Below, one piece after another: positions 8,901 through 19,400 of a stretch of 64,000 nt of DNA. Within the stretch, counting starts at the first letter, position 1, and every line of letters begins with the position of its first letter. The notes under the pieces are model-generated. The model ran no database searches and was not told the DNA's origin. It saw only the letters and a program-made list of their open reading frames with translations. The position numbers and the translations under genes were made by a program. Source of the DNA: an uncultured Prevotella sp. (lineage in GTDB: Bacteria > Bacteroidota > Bacteroidia > Bacteroidales > Bacteroidaceae); assembly GCA_900319905.1 (NCBI GenBank), contig ONQB01000001.1, positions 18,343-82,342 on the forward strand, given 5' to 3'.

Positions 8901-10355
8901 ATGGAAATAAAATTAGATAAGGAGAAGAACGAATACGTCAGGAAGATCGCCGAGCAGAAATATGAGTATGGGTTCACCACGGATGTGGAGACCGATGTCA
9001 TACCCCGGGGTCTGAATGAAGATATCGTTCGCTTGATATCCAAAAAGAAAGGCGAGCCCGACTGGTTGCTTGACTTCCGTCTTAAGGCGTTCCGTTATTG
9101 GCAGACGCTGCCTGTTCCTACATGGGGACATGTGCATGTGCCGCCCATCGATTTCCAGGCTATTTCTTATTATGCCGACCCCTTGGCCAAGAAACCTGTC
9201 AACAAGGAGATCGACCCAGAGTTGGAGAAGACCTTCGACAAGCTCGGCATTCCCTTGGAGGAACGCCTGGCATTGAGCGGTACCGCCGTGGATGCCATCA
9301 TGGACTCGGTGTCGGTGAAGACCACGTTCAAAAAGCAGTTGGCCGAGAAGGGAATCATCTTCTCGTCGATTGGTGAGGCCGTAAAGCAACATCCCGACCT
9401 TGTGCGCCAGTACTTGGGCAGTGTGGTGCCTTACCGTGACAACTTCTCTGCTGCCCTCAACTCCGCTGTGTTCAGTGACGGCTCGTTTGTGTACATTCCC
9501 AAGGGTGTGCGCTGCCCGATGGAGTTGAGCAGTTACTTCCGTATTAACGCGCGTAACACAGGTCAGTTTGAGCGCACGCTCATCGTGGCCGATGATGACA
9601 GCTACGTGAGCTATCTTGAAGGCTGCACGGCGCCGATGCGTGATGAGAACCAGTTGCATGCGGCTGTCGTTGAGATTGTCGTGATGAACAATGCGGAGGT
9701 GAAATATTCTACTGTGCAAAACTGGTATCCCGGTGATGAGCACGGCAAGGGTGGTGTGCTCAACCTTGTTACCAAACGTGGTGATTGCCGTGGTGTCAAC
9801 TCAAAGCTGTCGTGGACCCAGGTGGAGACAGGATCGGCCATTACATGGAAATATCCTTCATGCATCCTGCGCGGTGACAACTCACAGGCCGAGTTCTATA
9901 GCGTGGCCGTGACCAACCACTATCAGGAGGCTGATACCGGTACGAAGATGATTCACATGGGTAAGAACACGAAGTCGACTATCATCTCCAAGGGTATTTC
10001 TGCCGGCCATTCGCAGAACTCCTACCGCGGATTGGTGCGTGCCACGGCCAATGCCGACAACGCCCGCAACTACTCTTCCTGCGACTCTCTGTTGCTTGGC
10101 TCCGACTGTGGTGCCCATACGTTCCCGTACATGGATATCCACAACGACACTGCCGTCGTGGAGCACGAGGCCACCACTTCGAAGATCTCCGAGGACCAGC
10201 TCTTCTACTGCAACCAGCGTGGCATCCCCACGGAAGATGCGGTCGGCTTGATTGTCAATGGCTATGCCAAGGAAGTGCTCAACAAACTCCCCATGGAGTT
10301 CGCTGTAGAGGCGCAAAAGCTATTATCGGTTTCCTTGGAGGGGACCGTCGGATAG
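8901..10355 (+). CDS. sufB: Fe-S cluster assembly scaffold protein SufB
   Basis: A 484-residue SufB, the scaffold core of the SufBC(2)D complex that builds Fe-S clusters. I prefer the ATG giving [13 protein letters not shown] over a GTG nine codons earlier, because it matches usual length. Family blocks include [13 protein letters not shown], the long beta-helix region with [23 protein letters not shown] sequence (residues about 195-215), NWYPGD, and the C-terminal [20 protein letters not shown]. It heads the sufBCDS cluster. Confidence 0.96.
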   Translation: MEIKLDKEKNEYVRKIAEQKYEYGFTTDVETDVIPRGLNEDIVRLISKKKGEPDWLLDFRLKAFRYWQTLPVPTWGHVHVPPIDFQAISYYADPLAKKPVNKEIDPELEKTFDKLGIPLEERLALSGTAVDAIMDSVSVKTTFKKQLAEKGIIFSSIGEAVKQHPDLVRQYLGSVVPYRDNFSAALNSAVFSDGSFVYIPKGVRCPMELSSYFRINARNTGQFERTLIVADDDSYVSYLEGCTAPMRDENQLHAAVVEIVVMNNAEVKYSTVQNWYPGDEHGKGGVLNLVTKRGDCRGVNSKLSWTQVETGSAITWKYPSCILRGDNSQAEFYSVAVTNHYQEADTGTKMIHMGKNTKSTIISKGISAGHSQNSYRGLVRATANADNARNYSSCDSLLLGSDCGAHTFPYMDIHNDTAVVEHEATTSKISEDQLFYCNQRGIPTEDAVGLIVNGYAKEVLNKLPMEFAVEAQKLLSVSLEGTVG

Positions 10356-10357
10356 TC

Positions 10358-10411
10358 TCTATGGCTTCTATAGATTCTATAGTCTCTATTGCATCTATGG
10401 CTCCTATTATC
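10358..10411. repeat. Nine-bp tandem array between sufB and sufC
   Basis: Six consecutive 9-bp units of the form TCTATRGNN (for example TCTATGGCT twice, TCTATAGAT, TCTATAGTC) begin three bases after the sufB stop and fill most of the 76-bp gap to sufC. The unit differs from the TAGGC arrays but shares their period. Confidence 0.75.
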
Positions 10412-10431
10412 CCCAAAATACCTTTAAGAAT

Positions 10432-11196
10432 ATGTTAGTAGTTAAGAACTTACATGCCACGATAGCTGGCAAAGAAATATTGAAAGGAATTGACCTGACG
10501 GTCAACGACGGTGAGATACACGCCATCATGGGTCCTAACGGTTCTGGCAAGTCGACGCTTTCGGCTGTGCTGACCGGTAACCCGCTCTATACCGTAACCG
10601 AGGGTGAGGCATGGTTCAACGGAAAGAACCTGCTTGAGATGAAGCCGGAGGACCGTGCCCGCGAAGGCCTGTTCCTCTCCTTCCAGTATCCCGTGGAGAT
10701 ACCAGGTGTGTCAATGGTCAACTTCATGAAAGCTGCCGTCAATGCCAAGCGCGAATATCAAGGACTGGAGCCCCTCAAGGCTGCCGACTTCATGAAACTC
10801 ATGAAGGAGAAGCGCGAGCTGGTGGAGCTTGATCCGAAGCTCTCCCGCCGTAGTGTCAACGAGGGCTTCTCCGGTGGTGAGAAGAAACGCAACGAGATCT
10901 TCCAGATGGCAATGCTTGACCCGAAGCTCAGCATCCTCGACGAGACCGACTCCGGTCTTGACGTCGATGCCATGCGCATTGTCGCTGACGGTGTCAACAA
11001 ACTCTTCACACCCGAGAAGTCCATCATCGTCATCACACACTATGAGCGGTTGCTCGATATGATCAAGCCCAGTGTGGTGCACGTGCTGTACAATGGCCGT
11101 ATCGTCAGAACCGACGGCCCTGAGCTGTCTAAGGAGATCGAGAAGCGCGGATACGACTGGATCAAGGAGGAAGCCGACGCTAAGTATGGTAAATAA
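10432..11196 (+). CDS. sufC: Fe-S assembly ATPase SufC
   Basis: A 254-residue cytosolic ABC-type ATPase that powers conformational change in the SufBCD scaffold. It has Walker A GPNGSGKST (about residue 35), a Q-loop in LSFQYP, the signature SGGEKKRNE, a Walker B region in which the usual DEP is DET (LDETDSGLD), and the H-loop in VITHYERLL. The Suf-type signature SGGEKKRNE and the neighbours separate it from transport ATPases. SufD follows after 12 bases. Confidence 0.97.
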   Translation: MLVVKNLHATIAGKEILKGIDLTVNDGEIHAIMGPNGSGKSTLSAVLTGNPLYTVTEGEAWFNGKNLLEMKPEDRAREGLFLSFQYPVEIPGVSMVNFMKAAVNAKREYQGLEPLKAADFMKLMKEKRELVELDPKLSRRSVNEGFSGGEKKRNEIFQMAMLDPKLSILDETDSGLDVDAMRIVADGVNKLFTPEKSIIVITHYERLLDMIKPSVVHVLYNGRIVRTDGPELSKEIEKRGYDWIKEEADAKYGK

Positions 11197-11208
11197 GGAG
11201 ATAATGGT

Positions 11209-12591
11209 ATGACTCAATCCCATTCAGAACAACAATATATCGACCTTTACCAGCAGAACCGTCAGATGATCTGCGACCATTCGGCGGCTGTGCTCAATGA
11301 GGTGCGTGATGAAGCCTTTGCCGACTTCCAACGGCTGGGCTTTCCCTCTCGTAAGGTCGAGCGATACAAATACACCGACATGCAGGCGCTCTTCGCACCT
11401 GACTATGGGCTCAACCTCAACCGTATCGACATCCCCATCAATCCTTATAGCGTGTTCAGCTGCGACGTGCCCAATCTCAGTACGTCACTCTACTTTGTGG
11501 TCAACGATACATTCTATAAAAAGGCACTACCCAAGGTATCTCTGCCTGAGGGTGTGGAGGTGATGAGCCTCAAGGATGCCGCAGAGCAGCAGCCGGAGCT
11601 CGTTGCCCGCTACTACGCCAAGATAGCGAAGTCGGCCGACGATGCTGTCACAGCCCTCAACACGATGCTGGCGCAGGATGGTCTGTTCATCCATGTGGGC
11701 AAGAACGTGAAGGCCGAACGTGCCATACAGGTGGTCAATATCCTGCGGTCGGACGTCGACCTCATGGTCAACCGTCGTGTGCTCATCGTCATGGATGAGG
11801 GCGCGGAGGCAAAGCTCCTGTTCTGTGACGATTCCGCTGATGACCGCCACTTCCTGGGTACGCAGGTGATAGAAGCCTTCGTGGGTGAGAACGCCAGCCT
11901 CGACCTCTACTGCCTGGAGGAGACAACGTCCAAGAACACGCGGGTGAGCAATGTCTACATTGACCAGCAGGCCAACAGCCGTGTTAATCACAATGTCATT
12001 ACACTGCACAATGGCGTCACGCGCAACATGCTCAACCTTACCTTCAAGGGTGAGGGGGCCGAATGCTGGTGTAATGGCTGCGTCATTGCCGACAAGAGCG
12101 AGCACATCGACAACAACACACTTATCGACCATCAGGTGGGCCACTGCGACTCCCATGAGCTCTACAAGTATGTACTCGACGACCATGCTGTGGGTGCTTT
12201 CGCCGGCAGGGTGCTGGTGCGTCACGACAGTCAGAAAACCACGTCGCAGGAGACCAACCAGAACCTCGTCATGACGAAGACGGCACGCATGTACACTCAG
12301 CCCATGCTCGAGATCTATGCCGATGACGTGAAGTGCTCACATGGTTCTACGGTGGGACAACTCAACGATGCCGCCATGTTCTACATGCAGCAGCGTGGCA
12401 TCGACGAGCACGAGGCAAAGCTCCTGTTGGAGTTTGCGTTTATTGGTGAGGTCATCGACCGGATCAAGCTCGAGCCCCTTCGCGACCGGCTCCATCAACT
12501 CGTGGAGAAGCGCTTCCGTGGTGAGCTGGGCACCTGTGCCGGATGCAAGATGTGCGCGCCCAGTCACGTGGATCCTTTAACAAAGCAATAA
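11209..12591 (+). CDS. sufD: Fe-S cluster assembly protein SufD
   Basis: A 460-residue SufD, partner of SufB in the SufBC(2)D scaffold. The N-terminal helical part carries LGFPSRKVERYKYTDM, a typical SufD start. The central beta-helix region runs to about residue 380 and includes DVKCSHGSTVGQLND, the family's most conserved stretch. It is followed by the C-terminal helical domain with RGIDEHEAKLLLEFAF. An unusual feature is a Cys cluster at the very end (GTCAGCKMCAPSH, C-x2-C-x2-C), which the E. coli protein lacks to my knowledge. Confidence 0.95.
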   Translation: MTQSHSEQQYIDLYQQNRQMICDHSAAVLNEVRDEAFADFQRLGFPSRKVERYKYTDMQALFAPDYGLNLNRIDIPINPYSVFSCDVPNLSTSLYFVVNDTFYKKALPKVSLPEGVEVMSLKDAAEQQPELVARYYAKIAKSADDAVTALNTMLAQDGLFIHVGKNVKAERAIQVVNILRSDVDLMVNRRVLIVMDEGAEAKLLFCDDSADDRHFLGTQVIEAFVGENASLDLYCLEETTSKNTRVSNVYIDQQANSRVNHNVITLHNGVTRNMLNLTFKGEGAECWCNGCVIADKSEHIDNNTLIDHQVGHCDSHELYKYVLDDHAVGAFAGRVLVRHDSQKTTSQETNQNLVMTKTARMYTQPMLEIYADDVKCSHGSTVGQLNDAAMFYMQQRGIDEHEAKLLLEFAFIGEVIDRIKLEPLRDRLHQLVEKRFRGELGTCAGCKMCAPSHVDPLTKQ

Positions 12592-12664
12592 CAATGACTC
12601 GTGTTCTCCTGCCCTGACGAAGGTGCGGGATGAACACAATGGTTGTACGATTAATAAGAGAAAG

Positions 12665-13885
12665 ATGTACGATATACAAAAGGTACGGGCCGACTTCCCG
12701 ATACTCACCCGTGAGGTACATGGCAAGCCCCTGGTGTATCTCGATAATGCCGCCACGACGCAGAAGCCGCTGTGTGTGCTCGATGCGATGCGGCATGAGT
12801 ATCTCAACGAGAATGCCAATGTACATCGTGGCGTGCACTACCTCAGCGTGCAGGCCACCGAGTTGCATGAGGCAGCGCGTGAGACGGTGCGGCGCTTCAT
12901 CAATGCGCGCAGCACGTCGGAGATCGTGTTCACACGTGGCACCACCGAGGGACTCAACCTCGTGGCCGCCACCTATAGCGAGGCATTCATGAGGACTGAC
13001 GATGAGGTCATCGTCTCTGTCATGGAGCATCACTCCAATATCGTGCCATGGCAGTTGGCTGCTGCCCGCAAGGGTATCCGCCTGCGTGTCATCCCGATGA
13101 GCGACGACGGCCTGCTCGACATGACCGCCTTTGAGCAGCTCTTCAACGAACATACCAAGATGGTGAGCGTGGCGCAGGTGAGCAATGTGTTGGGCACGGT
13201 GAATCCCATCAAGGAGATCGTCAGTGTGGCCCATGCCCATGGTGTGCCGGTCATGGTTGATGGTGCGCAGAGTGCTCCCCACTTCGCGGTTGATGTGCAG
13301 GACTTGGACTGCGACTTCTTTGTGTTCAGCGGACATAAGATGTACGGTCCCACAGGCGTCGGCGTACTCTATGGAAAGGAAGAGTGGCTCGACCAACTGC
13401 CGCCTTATCAGGGTGGTGGAGAAATGATTGAGCACGTGAGCTTTGAAAAAACCACCTTTGAGAAACCGCCATTGAAGTTCGAGGCAGGCACGCCCGACTA
13501 TATCGCCTCCCATGGACTGGCTACGGCCATCGATTACATGGAGCACATTGGCATGGACGAGATCGCCGCTCACGAACGGGAACTCACGAAGTACGCAGTA
13601 GATCGCTTGTCACAGATTGAAGGCATGACAATTTATGGTCATGGACAAGGCGTTGAGAGCGATGCCGTGGTGTCATTCAATGTGGGCAACATCCATCATA
13701 TGGATATGGGTACACTGCTCGACCAGTTGGGCATTGCCGTACGCACCGGTCACCATTGTGCCCAACCGCTTATGGATCGCCTTGGTGTGCTCGGCACGGT
13801 GCGGGCTTCCTTTGCCCTCTACAACACCAAGGAAGAAATAGACAAGTTGGTCGCAGGTATAGAGCGAGTCAGACAGATGTTCTGA
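12665..13885 (+). CDS. sufS: Cysteine desulfurase SufS
   Basis: A 406-residue PLP enzyme that takes sulfur from L-cysteine and passes it to the Suf scaffold. I chose the ATG giving MYDIQKVRADFPIL because it restores the standard length and follows a purine-rich AAGAGAAAG. The internal aldimine lysine is K225 in SGHKMYGP. The substrate-binding motif is TRGTTEG. The catalytic loop is RTGHHCAQP with C365, the position expected for group II desulfurases. No sufE or sufU is seen next to it, so the sulfur acceptor must be encoded elsewhere or be SufB directly. Confidence 0.96.
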   Translation: MYDIQKVRADFPILTREVHGKPLVYLDNAATTQKPLCVLDAMRHEYLNENANVHRGVHYLSVQATELHEAARETVRRFINARSTSEIVFTRGTTEGLNLVAATYSEAFMRTDDEVIVSVMEHHSNIVPWQLAAARKGIRLRVIPMSDDGLLDMTAFEQLFNEHTKMVSVAQVSNVLGTVNPIKEIVSVAHAHGVPVMVDGAQSAPHFAVDVQDLDCDFFVFSGHKMYGPTGVGVLYGKEEWLDQLPPYQGGGEMIEHVSFEKTTFEKPPLKFEAGTPDYIASHGLATAIDYMEHIGMDEIAAHERELTKYAVDRLSQIEGMTIYGHGQGVESDAVVSFNVGNIHHMDMGTLLDQLGIAVRTGHHCAQPLMDRLGVLGTVRASFALYNTKEEIDKLVAGIERVRQMF

Positions 13886-13899
13886 TTCTTGAGATAAAA

Positions 13900-14022
13900 A
13901 ATGGAGAAGTCCGGGAGCCCGGAAGTTCAGAAGTACAGTCATTACGATTATGATACCTTATTGTCAGGTACTCATATATTTGACTGAACTTCTGAACTTC
14001 CGGACTCCCGGACTTCTCCATT
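13900..14022. repeat. Palindromic repeat copy 2 (GAAGTCCG family)
   Basis: The left arm AATGGAGAAGTCCGGGAGCC continues to GTACAGTCAT. The right arm CTGAACTTCTGAACTTCC ends GGACTTCTCCATT. The outer 30 or so bases pair almost perfectly. It starts 14 bp after the sufS stop, between converging genes. Its loop contains, in reverse complement, a near-copy of the loop of copy 4 (CTGACAATAAGGT). Confidence 0.85.
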
Positions 14023-14063
14023 CTTGGTACACACTTCTTATTGTTATACTTATCAGACGCGCC

Positions 14064-14345
14064 TCAGATCTTGTCCCGGCACAGCTTCAGACTGGCCAAC
14101 AGCCATGTGCAGCAACCCAGACGTGCTATTAATGGAAGGTCAGCAGGAAATGCTGCTGAAATGAAGGCCAGTTGAGCGTTGATGAGCAGAAGGGTCTGAC
14201 CCATTGACAGCGTCTTGCCGCAAACAGACGAATAATAGATGCGCAACCATTCTATGGGAGACTTGACAGAAGCCGTAAGCTTCTGCCACATGGTCTTGAG
14301 GTCTATACTGGGGGTGGGGGTCGAAATCATCATGTTCTTTTCCAT
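14064..14345 (-). CDS. Small hypothetical membrane protein
   Basis: A 93-residue frame that I do not recognise. Residues 1-45 are mixed and polar with an amphipathic stretch (LKTMWQKLTASVKSPIEWLRIYY). Residues 46-86 are hydrophobic and could form one or two membrane helices. A -7 box (TAATTTTG) sits about 30 bp upstream on the same strand and the frame fills the gap between copy 2 of the palindrome and rnhB, so I treat it as a probable gene. No neighbour suggests a function. Confidence 0.5.
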   Translation of the reverse strand: MEKNMMISTPTPSIDLKTMWQKLTASVKSPIEWLRIYYSSVCGKTLSMGQTLLLINAQLAFISAAFPADLPLIARLGCCTWLLASLKLCRDKI

Positions 14346-14374
14346 TGTAGTATCTGTTCTTGTTATTTCTGCTG

Positions 14375-14382
14375 CAAAATTA
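14375..14382 (-). promoter_or_regulatory. -7 box for the small membrane protein
   Basis: TAATTTTG on the minus strand fits TAnnTTTG. A TTG lies 24 bases upstream, slightly farther than usual. Confidence 0.45.
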
Positions 14383-14498
14383 TCCCTTAAAAGTGAAATA
14401 TAATTTCAATCTCTCCGTTATGATAGTTAAAAACGTTAAATGACGGCGCATGCAACGAAGTGAAAGGGGCGTGCGGTCCTCATAAAGGACGATTGGTT

Positions 14499-15158
14499 AT
14501 GACAAAGAAGAAATTAGTGGAAGAGGGTAGCGCCAGGGTCCGTAAGGAGCTGGCCCCACATTATTATATAGACAAGGTGGAAGCCGGTTGTGATGAGGCC
14601 GGTCGTGGTTGTCTGGCAGGCAGTGTGTATGCGGCCGCTGTCATCCTGCCGCCTGACTACGACAATCCGTTGCTCAACGATTCCAAGCAGTTGACAGAGC
14701 ACCGACGCTATGCGTTGCGTGAGCAGATCGAGCACGATGCCGTGGCATGGGCTGTGGGAGTGGTGACGCCGGAGGAAATCGACAAGATCAACATTCTTCA
14801 TGCCAGTTTTCTCGCCATGCACCGTGCACTTGACCAGTTGAAGGTGCGTCCGGAGGCACTGCTCATCGACGGCAACCGCTTCGATCCTTATCCTGGTGGG
14901 CAACCATACACCTGCATCGTTCATGGTGATGCCCGCTACCAGTCTATTGCGGCAGCCAGCATTCTTGCCAAAACGTTCCGTGACGATTACATGAACCGCC
15001 TCGCCGAAGACTATCCCATGTATGGCTGGTCGCGCAACAAGGGTTATCCCACAAAGGAGCATCGTGAGGCGATACGCCGGTATGGGCTTTCGCCGTATCA
15101 CCGTAAGACCTTCAACCTCTTGGGTGACCGACAGCTGGAGCTGGATTTCGGGGATTAG
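14499..15158 (+). CDS. rnhB: Ribonuclease HII
   Basis: A 219-residue RNase HII that cleaves RNA in RNA-DNA hybrids and removes single ribonucleotides misincorporated in DNA. The catalytic motif [11 protein letters not shown] gives D32 and E33. Conserved NDSKQL and the C-terminal [21 protein letters not shown] are also present. I chose the ATG after AAAGGAC rather than a GTG 13 codons upstream. The WYL regulator follows after 57 bp. Confidence 0.96.
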   Translation: MTKKKLVEEGSARVRKELAPHYYIDKVEAGCDEAGRGCLAGSVYAAAVILPPDYDNPLLNDSKQLTEHRRYALREQIEHDAVAWAVGVVTPEEIDKINILHASFLAMHRALDQLKVRPEALLIDGNRFDPYPGGQPYTCIVHGDARYQSIAAASILAKTFRDDYMNRLAEDYPMYGWSRNKGYPTKEHREAIRRYGLSPYHRKTFNLLGDRQLELDFGD

Positions 15159-15215
15159 CGCTTAGAGAGTGATAAGTTATTGTTATTGAGCTTTCTCATC
15201 ATTACTGTTTAGATC

Positions 15216-16136
15216 ATGTCCACAGAAACCTTATCCGTTATCAGCCGTAGCCTGGATGTCATCCGATCCATGGCCGGTATCAATCAGAAGAACGTGGCAG
15301 AACTGGCCACCATCATGGGCACCTCCACCCGTAATGTCTACTACCTCATCAATGAGTTGAAAAACTATGGTTTTGTGGTGCATCACAGCCATGGCTTCTA
15401 CAGCCTCGATGCCCATTCTCCGTTCTTCCAGGAAATCTCGCAATCGGTGAATTTTACTAATGACCAAGCTAACTTCCTTTTCGGCTTGCTTGATGGAGTG
15501 GAAGAGAACACGCCTTATGTAGTGGCACTCAAACAGAAGTTGCACGATTTCTATAGGCTCGGTACCCCCGTCAAGGTGAAGTTCTCGCGCAAAGACTACC
15601 GCAACCTTTCCATGTTGAAATATGCTGTCAGCAAGCGCCGTCTTGCTGTGCTCCATGACTATTCTTCCTCCAATTCTCAGACCACGAGCACGCGTATCGT
15701 GGAACCTTACATCTTCCTGGGCAATGAGACCGACGTGAGGGCCTATGAGCCGAAGTCGGGTAAGAACAAAACGTTTAAGATAGCCCGCATCGGTAAGGTA
15801 GAGGTGCTCAGCGACAGCTGGCAGTATCTCTCCGAACACCGTGATGTGTTCACCGATATCTTCATGTTCAGCGGTGAGGAGCGTCATCATGTCCGTCTGC
15901 GCTTCGACCTCATGGCCTACAATCTCATCCAGGAGGAGGTGCCCAGCTCTGTAGGTTGTCTGCATGCCGAAGACGAAAAGCATTGGATCTTCGAGGCCGA
16001 CCTCGTCAACTACAAGGGTATTGGCCGTTTCATCCTCGGCTTGTTCGACCACATCGAGATTCTGTCCGACGACGGTCTCAAAGCCTATATCAAGGACAGC
16101 GTACAGGCAATGTCACAGACCGTTGCCGAATGGTGA
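15216..16136 (+). CDS. WYL-domain transcriptional regulator
   Basis: A 306-residue regulator. Residues 8-65 form a DeoR/HTH_11-like winged helix (VISRSLDVIRSM, then STRNVYYLINELKNYGF). The rest fits a WYL domain starting near residue 125 (RRLAVLHDYSSSNSQ, with VEPYIFLGNETDVRAYEP), followed by a WCX-like C-terminal extension. WYL proteins sense ligands, often nucleic acid pieces, and several control DNA-damage or phage-defence genes. Here the only close neighbour is rnhB, so its target may be unlinked. A hairpin begins directly after its stop codon. Confidence 0.87.
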   Translation: MSTETLSVISRSLDVIRSMAGINQKNVAELATIMGTSTRNVYYLINELKNYGFVVHHSHGFYSLDAHSPFFQEISQSVNFTNDQANFLFGLLDGVEENTPYVVALKQKLHDFYRLGTPVKVKFSRKDYRNLSMLKYAVSKRRLAVLHDYSSSNSQTTSTRIVEPYIFLGNETDVRAYEPKSGKNKTFKIARIGKVEVLSDSWQYLSEHRDVFTDIFMFSGEERHHVRLRFDLMAYNLIQEEVPSSVGCLHAEDEKHWIFEADLVNYKGIGRFILGLFDHIEILSDDGLKAYIKDSVQAMSQTVAEW

Positions 16137-16198
16137 CGAACGGCTGTGCCAAGGGCGGGACAGACACGGCAGCCCGCCTGCCTTGGCCTGTTCGTTTA
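16137..16198 (+). terminator. Hairpin after the WYL regulator
   Basis: CGAAC...GCCAAGG.CGGG pairs with CCCGC...CCTTGGC..GTTCG, a long interrupted stem ending in TTTATAAT. It begins at the base after the stop codon and is the likely terminator. Confidence 0.5.
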
Positions 16199-16348
16199 TA
16201 ATCTGTTAAACTTAACAACCATTACCATTTGTTGCTATTTCACAATGTAGAATGATAAAATCTAACTATAATCGTACAAATTGCACATTTTTTTAGTCAC
16301 TACTGATATTTTTCCAACCTTTTTAAAAGAGGTTTAATAAAAGTTTTA

Positions 16349-16356
16349 TAACTTTG
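16349..16356 (+). promoter_or_regulatory. -7 box upstream of the SusC gene
   Basis: TAACTTTG, followed by GCACC. The expected TTTG at -33 is not evident (a TTTT is at about the right distance). An AT-rich region precedes it. The leader to the SusC ATG would be about 60 bases. Confidence 0.5.
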
Positions 16357-16421
16357 CACCATCAATAGATATTAAAGTAAAAGAGAGAATCTTAGTAAAT
16401 TAAAATTTAAGCAGAGAATCT

Positions 16422-19400
16422 ATGCAGAAAAGGCTATCAATGCTGTTGTCATGCCTATTCATTTTTATAGGCATGGCGATGGCACAGACGAAAGTCAGTG
16501 GTACTGTGTTATCCTCAGAGAACGGCAATCAAGAACCCGTGATTGGTGCCTCTGTGATGATAGAAGGTACGAAGACGGGTACTGTAACTGATGTTGATGG
16601 TAACTTTACCCTTGAAGCGCCAAAGGGAGCTACACTTGTTGTCTCGTATATTGGTATGCAGACACAACGTGTGAAGGCCGCTCCAAAAATGCAAATCGTA
16701 TTGTCGGCTGACAACCAGACCTTGGGTGAGGTTGTCGTCACAGGTATCCAGAAGATGGACAAGCGCCTCTTCACGGGTGCCACCACGAAGTTGGATGCCA
16801 ACACGGCAAAGCTCGACGGTGTGGCTGATGTCAGTCGTGCCCTTGAGGGACGTGCAGCCGGTGTGTCGGTGCAGAATGTGAGTGGAACCTTCGGTACAGC
16901 GCCGAAGATCCGTGTGCGTGGTGCTACTTCCATTTATGGTACATCAAGCCCTCTGTGGGTGGTTGATGGTGTGATTATGGAAAATGCCGTCAATGTGAGT
17001 GCCGATGACCTGTCATCGGGCGATGCTACGACACTTATCTCCAATGCCATTGCCGGTCTGAATGCCGACGATATTGAAAGCTTCCAGGTGCTGAAGGATG
17101 GCTCTGCTACCTCTATTTATGGCGCGCGTGCCATGGCTGGTGTGATCGTCGTCACCACGAAACGTGGTCGTGCCGGTCGTTCCACCATCAACTATACGGG
17201 TGAGTTCACTTATCGTCTGAAGCCAAGCTATTCCAACTATAACATCTCCAACTCTCAGGAACAGATGGGTATCTATAAGGAGATGGCCTCCAAGGGATGG
17301 CTGGAGTTCTCTACCCTTGCCAACAGCTCAACTTCTGGTCTGTATGGTAAGATGTATACAAGTATCGCCACTTACGATCCGACACTCGGAAAGTATCAGT
17401 TGCCTTACACCGAGCAGGCCATGAACGCTTACTTGCAGCAGGCTGAGTTCCGCAACACCGACTGGTTCGACCTCCTGTTCAAGAACAACATCATGCAGAA
17501 CCACTCCGTGAGCATCTCTACCGGTACCGAAAAGGCCAGCCTCTATGCTTCTCTTTCGGCTGTGACCGACCCGGGATGGTACATCGACAGTAAGGTGCAG
17601 CGTTTTACGGGTAACATGAATGCCCAGTACAAGTTGTCGAAGAAGTTGTCAGTCAGCTTGCTGACCAATGCCAGCTATCGTGACCAGGATGCTCCTGGCA
17701 CCATGGCCCGCACCACTGATGTTGTGTCGGGTAACGTGAGCCGTCAGTTCGATATCAATCCGTTCAGCTATGCAATGAACACTTCGCGTACGCTCGACCC
17801 CAATGAGACGTATACGCGCAACTATGCTTCGTTCAATATCTTCGACGAGTTGGATAACAACAAGATCAAGGCCAAGGTGACGGATATGAAGTTCCAGGGT
17901 GAGGTCAACTGGAAGCCTGTCTCTGGTCTTGAGCTCCATGCATTGGGTGCTTATCGTATCTACAAGACCACGACCGAGCACTTTGTTTACAACAAATCAA
18001 ACCAGGCTGAGGCTTATCGTGCAGGTGTTAACGATCCTACCATCATGTACAGCAACCCCTATCTGTATACCGACCAATCAGTTTCTAATGCACTGCCTGT
18101 TTCTGTGATGCCGCAAGGTGGTATCTACATCCGTGACGACAACGATGTGAAGCAGCTGACCTTCCGTGGTACAGCTAATTATAATAAGGTGTGGAACGAT
18201 ACCCATATCTTCAACGGTTTGATTGGTATGGAAGCCAACCGTTCTGACTACGATGCGCAGATGCACCAGGATTATGGTGTGGACTACGACAATGGCCGCG
18301 AAGTGATCATCACCCCTCTCTTCTACAAGATGGCTAAGGAGCAGGGTACGGCCCTGACCTCCTTCTCCCGTACTTGGGACCGCCGATTAGCTTACTTTGC
18401 CAATGCCAACTATTCTTATAAGGGCCGCTACTCTTTCAATGTGACCGGTCGCTACGATGGTAGTAACCAGTTGGGTAAGAGCCGCAGTGCCCGCTGGCTC
18501 CCCACCTGGAATGTCTCCGGTGCTTGGAACGCCCACGAGGAGGAGTTCTTCAAGAAATGGATGGAGCGCACTCATGGAGCCATGTCGAATGCAACACTTC
18601 GTTTGAGCTACTCACTGGTCGGTGAGCGTGGCAGCGCCTCCAACGCCCTGCCTATTTACATGGCTTACCAACCCTTCCGTCCGCTGGCCAACGACGCAGA
18701 GACCGGTATTGAACTTTACAGTCTGGGCAACTCGGAGCTGACCTACGAGAAGAAGAAGGAGTTCAACGTAGGTGTTGACCTCGGTTTTATCAACAACCGT
18801 ATCAACCTCGTTTCTGACTTCTACTGGCGCAAGAACTATGATCTGATGGGTTATATCTCTACAGAGAAATCTGGCGGTGAAAGTCAGAAGTTTGCCAACG
18901 TGGCCGCCATGCGCTCGCATGGTATAGAGTTCACGCTCAGCACCAAGAATATCATGACCAAGGATCTGACGTGGACCTCCGACTTGACCTTCTCTTATGC
19001 GACGACCAAGATCACTGATTTGAAGTCTCGCAGTAACGTGCTGACTCTCGTTAGTGGCTCAGGTTATGCCCGCCAGGGATATCCTGTGCGTGCCCTGTTC
19101 TCTATTCCTTTCGCTGGACTCAACGACGAGGGTATACCTCAGACCATCGATCAGAATGGCAACGTGGTGACCACCAACGTCAACTTCCAGAACTTCGAAC
19201 AGCTTGATTACCTGAAGTATGAAGGTCCTACAGACCCGACAACTACCGGTGGATTCAACAATACGGTGGAATGGAAGAACTGGCGCCTGAATGTCTTCTT
19301 CACCTATTCGTTCGGCAATGTGTTGCGTCTCGACCCTGTGTTCTCTGCTGCTTATTCCGACATGGATGCCATGCCGAAGGAGTTCAAGAACCGCTGGGTG

